From positions 54,808 to 118,807 of the forward strand of contig JAGBDE010000038.1 of NCBI GenBank assembly GCA_017937655.1: a DNA stretch of 64,000 nt. Direction: 5' to 3'. The notes under the pieces are model-generated. The model had not been told where the DNA came from, made no database searches, and saw only the letters and a program-made list of their open reading frames with translations. Position numbers and translations under genes: made by a program. This stretch comes from Clostridia bacterium. GTDB taxonomy: Bacteria > Bacillota > Clostridia > Christensenellales > Aristaeellaceae. Positions 45,053-53,090 of the stretch are shown piece after piece; the stretch's first letter is position 1; each line of letters begins with the position of its first letter.

Positions 45053-45562
45053 TCAGATGATCTCGATCAGGCACATTTCAGCGGCGTCACCGCGGCGGGG
45101 TCCCAGCTTGTAAATGCGGGTGTAACCACCGGCGCACTTCTTTTCTTCGTTGCGCTTCTTGAACTTGGGGCCGTACTCACGGAACAGCTTCTCAACCACA
45201 GGATACTTAACATCCTTGGTGCGCTCTTTCCAGTCTTCCTTGTCCTCGTCCTTGCGCTTGAGATCCGGGATCTCGTACAGGTAGCTCATGATGATGCGGC
45301 GAGCGTGCAGCTTGCTGGGAGCATCGTTCACAGTTTCGATGGTCATGAGCTGGCCCTTATCGTTATGGGTTTCCTTGGTGGTGGCGATGGTGTTATCGCA
45401 CTCATTCACGGCCAGGGTGATCAAGCGCTCGGCGACCCGACGGACTTCCTTGGCGCGAGCCTCGGTGGTCTCGATGCGGCCATACCAGATCAGATTGGTG
45501 ACCTGATTGCGCAGCAGCGCCTTACGCTGATCAGCAGTGCGGCCCAATTTGCGTTGTGCCAT
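45053..45562 (-). CDS. rplQ: 50S ribosomal protein L17
   Basis: 169 residues; the standard length is about 115-130. The N-terminal L17 core (KLGRTADQRKALLRNQVTNLI) and the C-terminal GGYTRIYKLGPRRGDAAEM are normal. The excess is a highly charged internal insertion of about 45 residues (DLKRKDEDKEDWKERTKDVK onward). Last gene of the operon. Confidence 0.97.
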   Translation of the reverse strand: MAQRKLGRTADQRKALLRNQVTNLIWYGRIETTEARAKEVRRVAERLITLAVNECDNTIATTKETHNDKGQLMTIETVNDAPSKLHARRIIMSYLYEIPDLKRKDEDKEDWKERTKDVKYPVVEKLFREYGPKFKKRNEEKKCAGGYTRIYKLGPRRGDAAEMCLIEII

Positions 45563-45596
45563 GGTCTGTATCCTCCTGCATGTTCATCAAAGGGTG

Positions 45597-46541
45597 TTAG
45601 TCGTCGCTGGGACGCAGGCCGAGGCCCAGGGCCTCCAGCTTCTGCTCCACTTCCTCCAGGCTCTTGCGGCCCAGATTGCGAACCTTCATCATATCTTCCT
45701 GATTGCGCTGAACCAGCTCGGCGATGGTGTTGATGCCAGCACGCTTCAAGCAGTTGTAAGCGCGGACGCTCAAATCCAGCTCCTCGATGGTCATTTCGAG
45801 AACCTTTTCCTTCTTGTCGTCTTCCTGATCGGTGAAGGCGATGGTGGTCACCTGCTCGGTCAGGCCAACGAAGAGGCTCAGGTGCTCGGTAAGAATCTTC
45901 GCTGCAAGGCTGATGGCCTCGTCAGGCTGCACGCTGCCGTCGGTCCACACTTCCAGGGTCAGCTTATCGTAGTCGGTAATCTGGCCAACGCGGGTGTCGG
46001 TAACGGAGTAGTTCACCTTGCGGATAGGAGTGAAGATGGAGTCGATCGGGATTACTCCGATGGGCATGCCGGCATACTTGTTCTTGTCTGCGCTCACATA
46101 GCCGCGACCGGTGTCCATGGTCAGGGTCATCTCAAGGTGTGCATCCTCATTGAGGGTAGCAATATGGGCGTCAGGGTTTACGAATTCCAGTTCATCGTCC
46201 ACGACGATATCCTTGGCGGTCACTTCGCAGGGGCCCTTGATGTCCAGCGTGACGGTCTTCATCTGATCGGAGTAGATCTTGGCGGAGAGCGCCTTGAGGT
46301 TCAGGATGATCTCGCTCACGTCCTCGGTCACACCGGGGACGGTGGAGAACTCATGCTGAATGCCTTCGATTTTGATGGTGGTCACGGCTGCGCCCGGCAG
46401 AGAGCTAAGCAGCACACGGCGCAGGGCGTTGCCCAGGGTGTTGCCGAAGCCACGCTCCAGGGGTTCGATCACGAACTTGCCGTACGCATTGTCCTGACTG
46501 AGTTCTGCACATTCGATGCGTGCTTTTTCGATTTCGATCAT
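45597..46541 (-). CDS. rpoA: RNA polymerase alpha subunit
   Basis: 314 residues. N-terminal dimerisation domain ([20 protein letters not shown]) and the C-terminal domain that contacts UP elements and activators ([32 protein letters not shown]). Its place between rpsD and rplQ is universal in Firmicutes. Confidence 0.99.
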   Translation of the reverse strand: MIEIEKARIECAELSQDNAYGKFVIEPLERGFGNTLGNALRRVLLSSLPGAAVTTIKIEGIQHEFSTVPGVTEDVSEIILNLKALSAKIYSDQMKTVTLDIKGPCEVTAKDIVVDDELEFVNPDAHIATLNEDAHLEMTLTMDTGRGYVSADKNKYAGMPIGVIPIDSIFTPIRKVNYSVTDTRVGQITDYDKLTLEVWTDGSVQPDEAISLAAKILTEHLSLFVGLTEQVTTIAFTDQEDDKKEKVLEMTIEELDLSVRAYNCLKRAGINTIAELVQRNQEDMMKVRNLGRKSLEEVEQKLEALGLGLRPSDD

Positions 46542-46591
46542 TCGTTTTACCCTCCTGTTTCACAAATGGTTGAGGGAGTAAAGCCTCACGA

Positions 46592-47218
46592 TTAACGAGA
46601 GTAGAACTCGACGATCATGTTTTCCTGCACATTGATGTCAACGTCTTCACGGTTGGGCAGAGCGCTGACGGTGGCAGTCAGGTTGGCGGCGTCCACGGTC
46701 AGCCACTGGGGGATGACGCGGGTGATGCCTTCCTTCACAACCTGGAAGTGAGCCATATCCTTGCGGGTGGCGCGGACGGAGATCACGTCGCCAGCCTTGC
46801 AGGAATAGGAAGGAATGTCGACCTTCTTGCCGTTAACGGTGATCAGGCCGTGGCACACGAACTGGCGGGCCTGGGGACGGCTGTCAGCCAGACCGCTGCG
46901 GTACACAACGTTGTCCAGGCGCTGTTCAAGCAGCTGGAGCAGGTTTTCGCCGGTGATGCCCTTCATGTGGGTAGCGCGGTCGAAGGTGCGCTTGAACTGG
47001 CCTTCCATCAGGCCGTAGCAGCGGCGAGCCTTCTGCTTTTCACGAAGCTGCAGGCCGTATTCAGAAGCCTTGCGCTGACGAGCCTGGCCGTGCTGACCCG
47101 GAGGGGTAGGACGGTTAGCAACCGCGCACTTGGTGGAGAAGCACTTCTCGCCCTTCAGGAAGAGCTTGGTGCCCTCGCGGCGGCACATACGGCATACGGA
47201 ATCAGTATATCTTGCCAT
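46592..47218 (-). CDS. rpsD: 30S ribosomal protein S4
   Basis: 208 residues with an N-terminal zinc-type Cys cluster ([18 protein letters not shown], then C) and the S4 RNA-binding domain ([20 protein letters not shown]). Primary 16S rRNA binder. The four-Cys start marks the zinc-binding S4 form. Confidence 0.99.
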   Translation of the reverse strand: MARYTDSVCRMCRREGTKLFLKGEKCFSTKCAVANRPTPPGQHGQARQRKASEYGLQLREKQKARRCYGLMEGQFKRTFDRATHMKGITGENLLQLLEQRLDNVVYRSGLADSRPQARQFVCHGLITVNGKKVDIPSYSCKAGDVISVRATRKDMAHFQVVKEGITRVIPQWLTVDAANLTATVSALPNREDVDINVQENMIVEFYSR

Positions 47219-47238
47219 TTTAATTGTACCTCCTCGAA

Positions 47239-47640
47239 TTACACTCTTCTACGCTTGGGCGGACGGCATCCGTTGTGCGGAATGGGTGTAACGTCTTTGA
47301 TCATGTTCACTTCCAGACCGGCAGCCTGCAGAGAGCGGATAGCTGCTTCACGTCCGGAACCGGGGCCCTTCACATAAACCTCAACGGTCTTCAGGCCGAA
47401 TTCCATAGCGGCCTTGGCAGCGGTCTCAGCGGCCATCTGCGCTGCGAAGGGGGTAGACTTCTTGCTGCCACGGAAACCCAGTCCGCCAGCGCTGGCCCAG
47501 CTCAGGGCGTTGCCGTTGGTGTCGGTCAGGGTCACGATGGTGTTGTTGAAAGAAGAACGAATATGGGCTGCGCCACGCTCAACGAGCTTTTTCTCACGGC
47601 GCTTACGAGATACCTTCTTAAGCTTTTGCTTAGGTGCCAT
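47239..47640 (-). CDS. rpsK: 30S ribosomal protein S11
   Basis: 133 residues with [20 protein letters not shown] and the C-terminal [18 protein letters not shown]. 30S platform protein; standard length. Confidence 0.99.
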   Translation of the reverse strand: MAPKQKLKKVSRKRREKKLVERGAAHIRSSFNNTIVTLTDTNGNALSWASAGGLGFRGSKKSTPFAAQMAAETAAKAAMEFGLKTVEVYVKGPGSGREAAIRSLQAAGLEVNMIKDVTPIPHNGCRPPKRRRV

Positions 47641-47684
47641 TTTTGATTATCCCTCCATGCTACATAAGCGATGTGATCAGTGGA

Positions 47685-48059
47685 TTACTTGGCTTTCTTC
47701 TTGCCTGCGATGGTGCGCTTGGGGCCCTTGCGGGTACGAGCGTTGTTCTTGGTGTTCTGGCCACGAACAGGCAGGTTACGACGATGACGTACGCCACGGT
47801 AGCAGCCGATTTCCACCAGACGCTTGATGTTCATGGAAACTTCGCGTCTGAGGTCGCCTTCCACCTTCACATTGTGCTCGATGTACTCACGAAGCTTGGA
47901 AACTTCGCTTTCGGAAAGATCCTTCACGCGGGTATCGGGGTTGATCTCGGTGGCGGCCAGGATTTCCTTGGAGGAGGCCAAGCCGATGCCGAAGATGTAA
48001 GTGAGCCCGATTTCCACACGCTTTTCTCTGGGCAGGTCCACGCCCGCAATACGTGCCAT
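47685..48059 (-). CDS. rpsM: 30S ribosomal protein S13
   Basis: 124 residues, [20 protein letters not shown] to the basic tail [13 protein letters not shown]. First gene of the operon here: no rpmJ or infA lies between the promoter and rpsM, unlike many Firmicutes. ATG 48059 sits behind GGAGGTG. Confidence 0.99.
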   Translation of the reverse strand: MARIAGVDLPREKRVEIGLTYIFGIGLASSKEILAATEINPDTRVKDLSESEVSKLREYIEHNVKVEGDLRREVSMNIKRLVEIGCYRGVRHRRNLPVRGQNTKNNARTRKGPKRTIAGKKKAK

Positions 48060-48264
48060 TAGGTTACACCTCCATAGTATGTGCTCTCTTGAGCCAAGGG
48101 TCTCTTGAAGTTGGCTTTGTCCGCGTAGAGTGAGCGAAGCATCGCCCAAGACCCCGCACAGCGTAAGCTGCGCTTTGTCAATTGTTGTTGTTTCTGTCTG
48201 GCCCATGGTCACGCAGGTTTTGAGGCCCACATGCAGCCGCCCATGGCTCCGGGCATACTCCAAC
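48060..48264 (-). promoter_or_regulatory. Long 5' leader of the rpsM operon
   Basis: About 200 transcribed bases precede rpsM. They contain a stem GCGCAGC-TTAC-GCTGTGC (- strand, 48173-48156) and other short complementary segments. The frame of rpsM stays open through the leader but lacks another credible start. A structured leader is a usual site for ribosomal-protein autoregulation, but I recognise no known motif. Confidence 0.4.
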
Positions 48265-48270
48265 CTGTAA

Positions 48271-48299
48271 ATAATAACACACCTTTCCCGGCTTGTAAA
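48271..48299 (-). promoter_or_regulatory. Strong promoter of the rpsM operon with UP-element-like upstream
   Basis: On the - strand TTTACA (48299-48294), 17 bases, TATTAT (48276-48271). Directly upstream is a tract of A and T runs (48300-48345), as in UP elements bound by the alpha subunit. Confidence 0.78.
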
Positions 48300-48380
48300 T
48301 ATTGATTTTGAAAATTTTTTCAAATTTTTTTGAACTTTTCTCTGTTGAAAAATTTCCTTTATTTATTATCCCACCCATTC

Positions 48381-48410
48381 TTGCTTTCACAGGCCGGAAT
48401 GGACTATAAT
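48381..48410 (+). promoter_or_regulatory. Promoter of the M42 peptidase operon
   Basis: TTGCTT (48381-48386), 18 bases, TATAAT (48405-48410), 43 bases before the first M42 start. Together with the rpsM promoter it accounts for the 394-base divergent gap; nothing else is seen there. Confidence 0.65.
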
Positions 48411-48453
48411 AAGCGAAGACCCGTAACAAATCCAAACGAAAGGCAGATATTTC

Positions 48454-49530
48454 ATGGACATCTTTGCTTATCTGGAAGGCATGGCCGTGCAGCACGGCCC
48501 CAGCGGTCATGAAGCATCCGTTGCCGCATGGATGGCGGACAAATTCCGCCCCCTGTGCGACAGCGTGACCATCGACCCGCTGTATAATGTCATCGCAGTC
48601 AAAAAAGCCACTTTGCCCACCCCGGACGGCTCCCCTGCTCCCCGGGTGATGCTGGCTGCCCATCAGGATGAAATCGCCCTGATGGTTTCCGATATCCTCC
48701 CCGACGGCACCCTGCGCATGGGCCAGGTGGGCGGCGTGGATCCCCGCATCCTGCCCGCCAGCACCGTGACCGTTCACGCCAGCGGCAAGGGCGAAACCCA
48801 GAAGCTGCTGGGCGTGGTGGGTGCCACCCCTCCCCATCTGCTCAGCGACGCAGACCGGGCCCACAACTACCAGCGGGAAGTGCTGTTTGTGGACCTGGGC
48901 CTGGAGGCCGATCAGGTGAAGGAGCTGGTCAACATCGGCGACCTGATCACCCTCCACGGCGAGGCTACCAAGCTGCTGAACCACCGTGTGGCCGCCAAGA
49001 CCATGGACGACCGTGCCTGCGTGGGCTGCCTGCTGGAAGCCGCCGAGCGGCTCCAGAAAATGCACCACATGTGCGATATCTACTTCGTGGCCACCAGCCA
49101 GGAAGAAGTGGGCTGCAAGGGCGCAGCCACCGCGGCCTATACCATCGACCCCGACCTGGCCGTGGCCCTGGATGTGACCCATGCCACCATCCCCGCCAGC
49201 CGTCCGGACACCACCGTGCCCCTGGACGCCCCGGCCCTGACCTACGGCCCCTTCATCCAGCATAAGCTGCTGGAGCGCATGAAGAAGACCGCCCGGGATA
49301 ACGGCATCAAGATCAACACCCAGCTGGCCTCCAGCAGAACCTACACCGATACCGACAACATCCAGATCGCCCGGGCAGGCGTGCCCTGCGTGCTCATCGA
49401 CCTGCCGCTGAAGTACATGCACACCACCGTGGAACTGCTGGATGCGGACGTGATCACCGAGTGCGGACGGCTTCTGGCGCTGTTCCTTGCCGGCATTGAC
49501 GAGAAATGGGAGGATGGCTTATGGAACTGA
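48454..49530 (+). CDS. M42-family metallo-aminopeptidase, paralogue 1
   Basis: 358 residues, TET-type aminopeptidase fold. Metal and catalytic residues: His in LAAHQDEIALMV (usually AHMDE), Asp in KTMDDRACVG, Glu-Glu in TSQEEVGCKG, Asp in VALDVTHATIP and His in LPLKYMHTTVELLD (usually PxRYxHS). So the site is intact but with family-atypical neighbours (HQDE, KYMHT). Its stop overlaps the next gene by ten bases. First of three tandem paralogues. Confidence 0.92.
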   Translation: MDIFAYLEGMAVQHGPSGHEASVAAWMADKFRPLCDSVTIDPLYNVIAVKKATLPTPDGSPAPRVMLAAHQDEIALMVSDILPDGTLRMGQVGGVDPRILPASTVTVHASGKGETQKLLGVVGATPPHLLSDADRAHNYQREVLFVDLGLEADQVKELVNIGDLITLHGEATKLLNHRVAAKTMDDRACVGCLLEAAERLQKMHHMCDIYFVATSQEEVGCKGAATAAYTIDPDLAVALDVTHATIPASRPDTTVPLDAPALTYGPFIQHKLLERMKKTARDNGIKINTQLASSRTYTDTDNIQIARAGVPCVLIDLPLKYMHTTVELLDADVITECGRLLALFLAGIDEKWEDGLWN

Positions 49531-50564
49531 AACAGCTGTGCGAAATGCAGGGCATCAGCGGACGGGAAGAGCTTGTCCGCATGGCCATCTACAATGAATG
49601 TGCAGAAGTGCTGGGCGCAGAAAACGTGAAGCTGGACCGTATGGGCAACGTCATTGCCCACAAAGCCGGCTACGACAAGAACGCGCCCCACGTCATGCTG
49701 TCCGCCCACATGGACGAAGTGGGTCTTATGGTCATCAACGCCACCGACGACGGCCTCCTCCGGGTGCGGGCCATCGGCGGCATCGATCCCCGGGTACAGG
49801 TCTCCAAGCGGGTCAAGGTGGGCTACGCCATCCCCGCCAAGGACGATCAGCCTGCCAAGGAACCCCTGAACGGCGTCATCGGCGCCATGGCCATCCACCA
49901 GCAGACCGCCGCCGACCGCAAGAACGTGCTGCCCATTGAGCAATTGTTTGTGGACATCGGCGCAAAGGACAAGGACGAGGCCCTTTCGAAGGCCCCCGAA
50001 GGCACCCCCATCACCTTTGCCACCGCCTACACCCCCTTTGGCGACGGCATGCTGCTCACCAAGGCCGCCGACGACCGGGTGGGCTGCTACACCATGCTGC
50101 GGCTGCTTCACGCCAATGTGAAGGGCGACACCGATTTTGTCTTCACCTGTCAGGAAGAGGTGGGATGCCGCGGCGCAACCGGCGCAGCGTTCCGTCTGCA
50201 GCCTGACGTTGCCATCGCCCTGGAGGGCACCACCGCCAACGACGCCGGCGACATGCCGGATGCCCAGAAGGTCTGCCAGTGCGGCAAGGGCGTAGCCATC
50301 AGCTTTATGGACAATGCGTCCATCGCCAACCCGGAGCTGTTCCGGGAAATGCTGGCCCTGGCGGAGAAGACCGGCGTCAGCCATCAGGTGAAGATGAGCG
50401 TTTCCGGCGGCAACGAAGGCGGCGCCATGCAGCGCTCCGGCTCCGGCGCGCGCACCGTGGTGCTCAGCGTGCCCTGCCGCTACATCCACTCCCCCTCCAC
50501 CGTGTGCTCCCTCAGCGATATCGAGGCCCAGTACCAGCTGGCCAAGGCCTATCTTGAAAATTGA
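49521..50564 (+). CDS. M42-family metallo-aminopeptidase, paralogue 2
   Basis: 347 residues. SAHMDEVGLMV, KAADDRVGCY, TCQEEVGCRGA, VALEGTTANDAGD (Glu where paralogues 1 and 3 have Asp, the position that separates aminopeptidase subtypes) and PCRYIHSPSTVCS. The ATG at 49521 has GGGAGG upstream; the frame extends five codons further without support. Coupled to paralogue 1. Confidence 0.93.
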   Translation: MELKQLCEMQGISGREELVRMAIYNECAEVLGAENVKLDRMGNVIAHKAGYDKNAPHVMLSAHMDEVGLMVINATDDGLLRVRAIGGIDPRVQVSKRVKVGYAIPAKDDQPAKEPLNGVIGAMAIHQQTAADRKNVLPIEQLFVDIGAKDKDEALSKAPEGTPITFATAYTPFGDGMLLTKAADDRVGCYTMLRLLHANVKGDTDFVFTCQEEVGCRGATGAAFRLQPDVAIALEGTTANDAGDMPDAQKVCQCGKGVAISFMDNASIANPELFREMLALAEKTGVSHQVKMSVSGGNEGGAMQRSGSGARTVVLSVPCRYIHSPSTVCSLSDIEAQYQLAKAYLEN

Positions 50565-50581
50565 TGAACGGAGGTTCCTTT

Positions 50582-51568
50582 ATGTTTGAATTGATCCGTA
50601 CGCTGGTCAACGCCTATGGCGCCACCGGCCGCGAAAAAACAGTATCCGAAGTGATTGAAAACCTGGTCAAGCCTTATGTTGACACCATCAGCCGGGATGC
50701 CCTGGGCAACCTGATCTGCGTCAAAAAGGGCACCGACGAAAACGGCAAGAAGATCATGCTGTCCGCCCATATGGACCACATCGGCTTCATCGTTGTGGCG
50801 GTGGAGAAGGAAGGTTACCTGCGGGTGATGCCCGTGGGCGGCATCGGCCTGGCCGTCAGCAAGACCCGTCACGTCAGCTTTGAGAACGGCGTGCAGGGCG
50901 TGATTGTCCAGCAGCCCGTCCGGGAGGGCGAGACCCCCGCCATGAAGCACATGTTCATTGACATCGGCGCGGAAAACGACGAGGAAGCCCTCTCCATGAT
51001 CCAGCTGGGCGACGTGGCCGTTTACAGCAACGACTGCTTCCGCCTGGGCAAGAACCGGGTGTCCGCCCCCGCCATGGACGACCGCATTGCCTGTGCGCTG
51101 CTGGTCAGCGTGCTGCAGGACCTGCCCCAGGTGAAGAACACCGTGGTGGCCGTTTTCTCCACCCAGGAGGAAGTGGGCTGCCGGGGCGCAAAGGTTGCCG
51201 CCTTCGGCATTGAGCCCGACGTGGGCATCGCCCTGGACGTGACCGCCAACGGCGACACCCCCGAAACCAAGCTGCCCGCCGTGAAGCTGGGCGCAGGCGC
51301 TGCCGTGAAGATCATGGATCGGGGCAGCATCTCCAACCCTGAACTGGTTCAGGAGCTGCTGGATGCCGGCAAGCGCGCCGGCGTGCCCACCCAGCGCGAG
51401 GTTCTGCCCTTCGGCGGCACCGACGCCAGCGCCATCCAGCTCAGCCGCGGCGGCGTGAAGGCCGGCACCGTGTCCATCCCCTGCCGCTACGTCCACAGCG
51501 CCTGCGAGGTCATCGACCTCAGGGACGTGGAAGCCTGCAAGGGCCTGCTGCTGGAGTACCTGAAGTAA
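50582..51568 (+). CDS. M42-family metallo-aminopeptidase, paralogue 3
   Basis: 328 residues. SAHMDHIGFIV (His where Glu is usual), APAMDDRIACA, STQEEVGCRGAK, IALDVTANGDTP and PCRYVHSACEVID. ATG 50582 sits behind ACGGAGG, 17 bases after paralogue 2. A strong terminator closes the operon. The three together could form mixed TET dodecamers with complementary residue preferences, as shown for some archaeal TET proteases. Confidence 0.93.
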   Translation: MFELIRTLVNAYGATGREKTVSEVIENLVKPYVDTISRDALGNLICVKKGTDENGKKIMLSAHMDHIGFIVVAVEKEGYLRVMPVGGIGLAVSKTRHVSFENGVQGVIVQQPVREGETPAMKHMFIDIGAENDEEALSMIQLGDVAVYSNDCFRLGKNRVSAPAMDDRIACALLVSVLQDLPQVKNTVVAVFSTQEEVGCRGAKVAAFGIEPDVGIALDVTANGDTPETKLPAVKLGAGAAVKIMDRGSISNPELVQELLDAGKRAGVPTQREVLPFGGTDASAIQLSRGGVKAGTVSIPCRYVHSACEVIDLRDVEACKGLLLEYLK

Positions 51569-51582
51569 TCGGAAGAATTGCA

Positions 51583-51616
51583 AACCGACTTGCGTTTATT
51601 CGCAGGTCGGTTTTTT
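51583..51616 (+). terminator. Terminator of the M42 operon
   Basis: Ten-base-pair stem CCGACTTGCG / CGCAGGTCGG (one G-U pair), loop TTTATT, then TTTTTT. Confidence 0.9.
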
Positions 51617-51630
51617 GTGCCCTCTGCCCG

Positions 51631-52491
51631 TTATTCCCTGATCGCTTTTCGTGAAACAGCAAGCATATGGCCGGACAATCCTATAATCTCCTCATGGGTA
51701 TCCAGCATCCGGACGGTTTTCATCAGCACCGATTTTGTTTCCTTATCGGCCAGCAATTCATCCAGGTTGGGCGCAAGCCATGCGCCGCCCATGACCCCAT
51801 GAACCGCAGGCGTATCAAAGCCGCCCATGGCCAGTTCCTCCCGCAGCGCTTTTGCCGTATGCAGATGGGACGAACCAATTCCTGTCGCCAGTTTCTTGTC
51901 CGGATTGATATAGCACCCATTCGCCAACGCCCGCTCAATGGCGGAAAGGATCTTGGGATCGTCCAGTTCTCGCCGTTTCTTGGCCTCATCCTTGCGATAC
52001 ACCGCTAGCCGGGAAACCAGCACGCTGTAAGGCGTGAGCGCCGCAGAAAACAGAACGCCATCGTCCTTCAACAAGCGTCTGCTTTCCTTCAGAGCAAGGA
52101 TCCGTTCCTCGTATTCCGTAATGGAGTACAAGGGGCCCATCAACAGGACGGCGTCAGCGCTTCGGTCCGGGCGGGGGATGGAACGGGCATCGCAGACCTC
52201 CGCAGCTGCGAGCCCCACACTCGGGTATTCCTTCGCCAGTTCCGCACTCATAGCGATATTGGTTTCCGATAAATCAAACAGATGCACCTCATAGCCAAGG
52301 GACGCAAGCCACCAGGCATATTCGCCATATGCGCCTCCTATGTCGTAAACAACCGCCGGGGCCTTGGGCAGGTTTTCAAGCAAAATCTCCTTGGTTCGTT
52401 CAAATTCAATCAGTCCGATGCCGCTTCTCAAGCGGTCTTTTTCTATTCCGGCATTGTATCCTGCCAGTACAGCGTTGTCGATGGTTTTCAT
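51631..52491 (-). CDS. Class I SAM-dependent methyltransferase with a long leader
   Basis: 286 residues. Motif I VVYDIGGAYGEYAWWLASLG, acidic loop VHLFDLSETNI and motif II-like ADAVLLMGPLYSI. A small-molecule or natural-product type is likely; an rRNA-resistance methyltransferase is not indicated by any motif. AAAGGAG site. Transcribed from a near-perfect promoter 320 bases upstream, through a leader with two upstream frames. Divergent from the MFS exporter gene. Confidence 0.88.
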   Translation of the reverse strand: MKTIDNAVLAGYNAGIEKDRLRSGIGLIEFERTKEILLENLPKAPAVVYDIGGAYGEYAWWLASLGYEVHLFDLSETNIAMSAELAKEYPSVGLAAAEVCDARSIPRPDRSADAVLLMGPLYSITEYEERILALKESRRLLKDDGVLFSAALTPYSVLVSRLAVYRKDEAKKRRELDDPKILSAIERALANGCYINPDKKLATGIGSSHLHTAKALREELAMGGFDTPAVHGVMGGAWLAPNLDELLADKETKSVLMKTVRMLDTHEEIIGLSGHMLAVSRKAIRE

Positions 52492-52675
52492 AATATTCTC
52501 CTTTCCATGTCACTCTTTCTGCAAACTGGGTTTGCTGGTCGGGGTCAGTTTCTTCCTGGTGGTGAACGGACTGTTCCGGCATGATATCGCCTCCTTTCTC
52601 AAAAACAAAAACGGCGCAGATCGAAGAACCCTTCGACTTGCACCATCATGCACAAAATGCTGATCCGCGAATGGA

Positions 52676-52780
52676 TCATCCGGAAATTCGGATGCGACAA
52701 TACAAGCCCGGCGAAGTCTGTGCAACTTCGACGCGCTGCTGAACGGCGATTTTCTTGACCATGAAACCCATAACCGTCAT
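52676..52780 (-). CDS. Upstream ORF (34 codons) in the methyltransferase leader
   Basis: Opens MTVMGFMVKKIAVQQRVEVA behind a strong GGAAGGAGG with eight-base spacing. It is either a regulatory leader peptide or the start of a decayed small gene, since protein-like sequence continues in the +1 frame after a possible frameshift (SHPNFRMIHSRIS). A second frame with an even stronger AAAGGAGG begins at 52582 and overlaps the methyltransferase start, ending at 52406. Neither resembles a protein I know. Confidence 0.35.
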   Translation of the reverse strand: MTVMGFMVKKIAVQQRVEVAQTSPGLYCRIRISG

Positions 52781-52809
52781 TGCCGCATCCTCCTTCCAAA
52801 ATTTTTGCC

Positions 52810-52838
52810 ATTGTACAATGTTTCTTCTGGCTTGTCAA
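52810..52838 (-). promoter_or_regulatory. Near-consensus promoter for the methyltransferase transcript
   Basis: On the - strand TTGACA (52838-52833), 17 bases, TACAAT (52815-52810). Lies back to back with the MFS promoter. Confidence 0.85.
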
Positions 52839-52880
52839 CAAAAAAACGATTTCCCTGCCGCCACCTGCGCCGGGTTTTGG

Positions 52881-52910
52881 TTGACATCCTGCCCCCGGTG
52901 ATGCTATCCT
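52881..52910 (+). promoter_or_regulatory. Promoter for the MFS exporter transcript
   Basis: TTGACA (52881-52886), 18 bases, TATCCT (52905-52910) with TG forming an extended -10. About 175 bases of leader lie before the MFS start. Confidence 0.78.
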
Positions 52911-52931
52911 TTCCATAAAGAGGTGAATGCA

Positions 52932-52994
52932 ATGAGCTTAGGCGCATTCATGCGGGCATCCGCTGCCCAAGGCATGGCTCCGCACACAGTCTGA
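52932..52994 (+). CDS. Leader peptide (20 residues) upstream of the MFS exporter
   Basis: A short frame with an AAAGAGGTG site: begins MSLGAFMRASAAQG and ends MAPHTV before TGA at 52992. It starts about 20 bases after the -10. Its last codons form the 5' arm of a ten-base-pair stem, so ribosome position would decide the RNA fold. The set-up is that of translation-coupled attenuators controlling resistance genes. Confidence 0.6.
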   Translation: MSLGAFMRASAAQGMAPHTV

Positions 52995-53038
52995 TACGGA
53001 CGGTGCTTGTGCGGAGCGGTATCCATGGATCACCGTCC
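52977..53038 (+). promoter_or_regulatory. Two mutually exclusive stems in the MFS leader (candidate attenuator)
   Basis: Stem A pairs 52977-52986 (GCTCCGCACA) with 53008-53017 (TGTGCGGAGC). Stem B pairs 52998-53005 (GGACGGTG) with 53031-53038 (CACCGTCC). The 5' arm of B lies in the loop of A and the 3' arm of A in the loop of B, so only one nested fold can form. No T tract follows either stem, so control of translation or RNA stability is as likely as termination. CTGA/TCAG (52991-52994/53041-53044) may extend B. Confidence 0.55.
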
Positions 53039-53090
53039 TGTCAGGCTTTGTGCTGCTTACATAAACACAAAACAGTAAGGAGCAAAAGCC

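Noticed and set aside
51631..52491. Erm-type 23S rRNA methyltransferase
   Set aside because: The motif order (DIGGAYGEYAWW, no Erm-like NIPY motif) does not fit Erm or other known rRNA-resistance enzymes.
52599..52916. 105-codon open frame on the - strand across the methyltransferase leader
   Set aside because: It would begin upstream of the mapped-looking promoter and lacks a ribosome-binding site; the 34-codon frame with a strong site is a better candidate.
52932..53090. Classic rho-independent attenuator in the MFS leader
   Set aside because: Neither stem is followed by a T tract, so simple intrinsic termination is not supported; kept only as a two-state structure.
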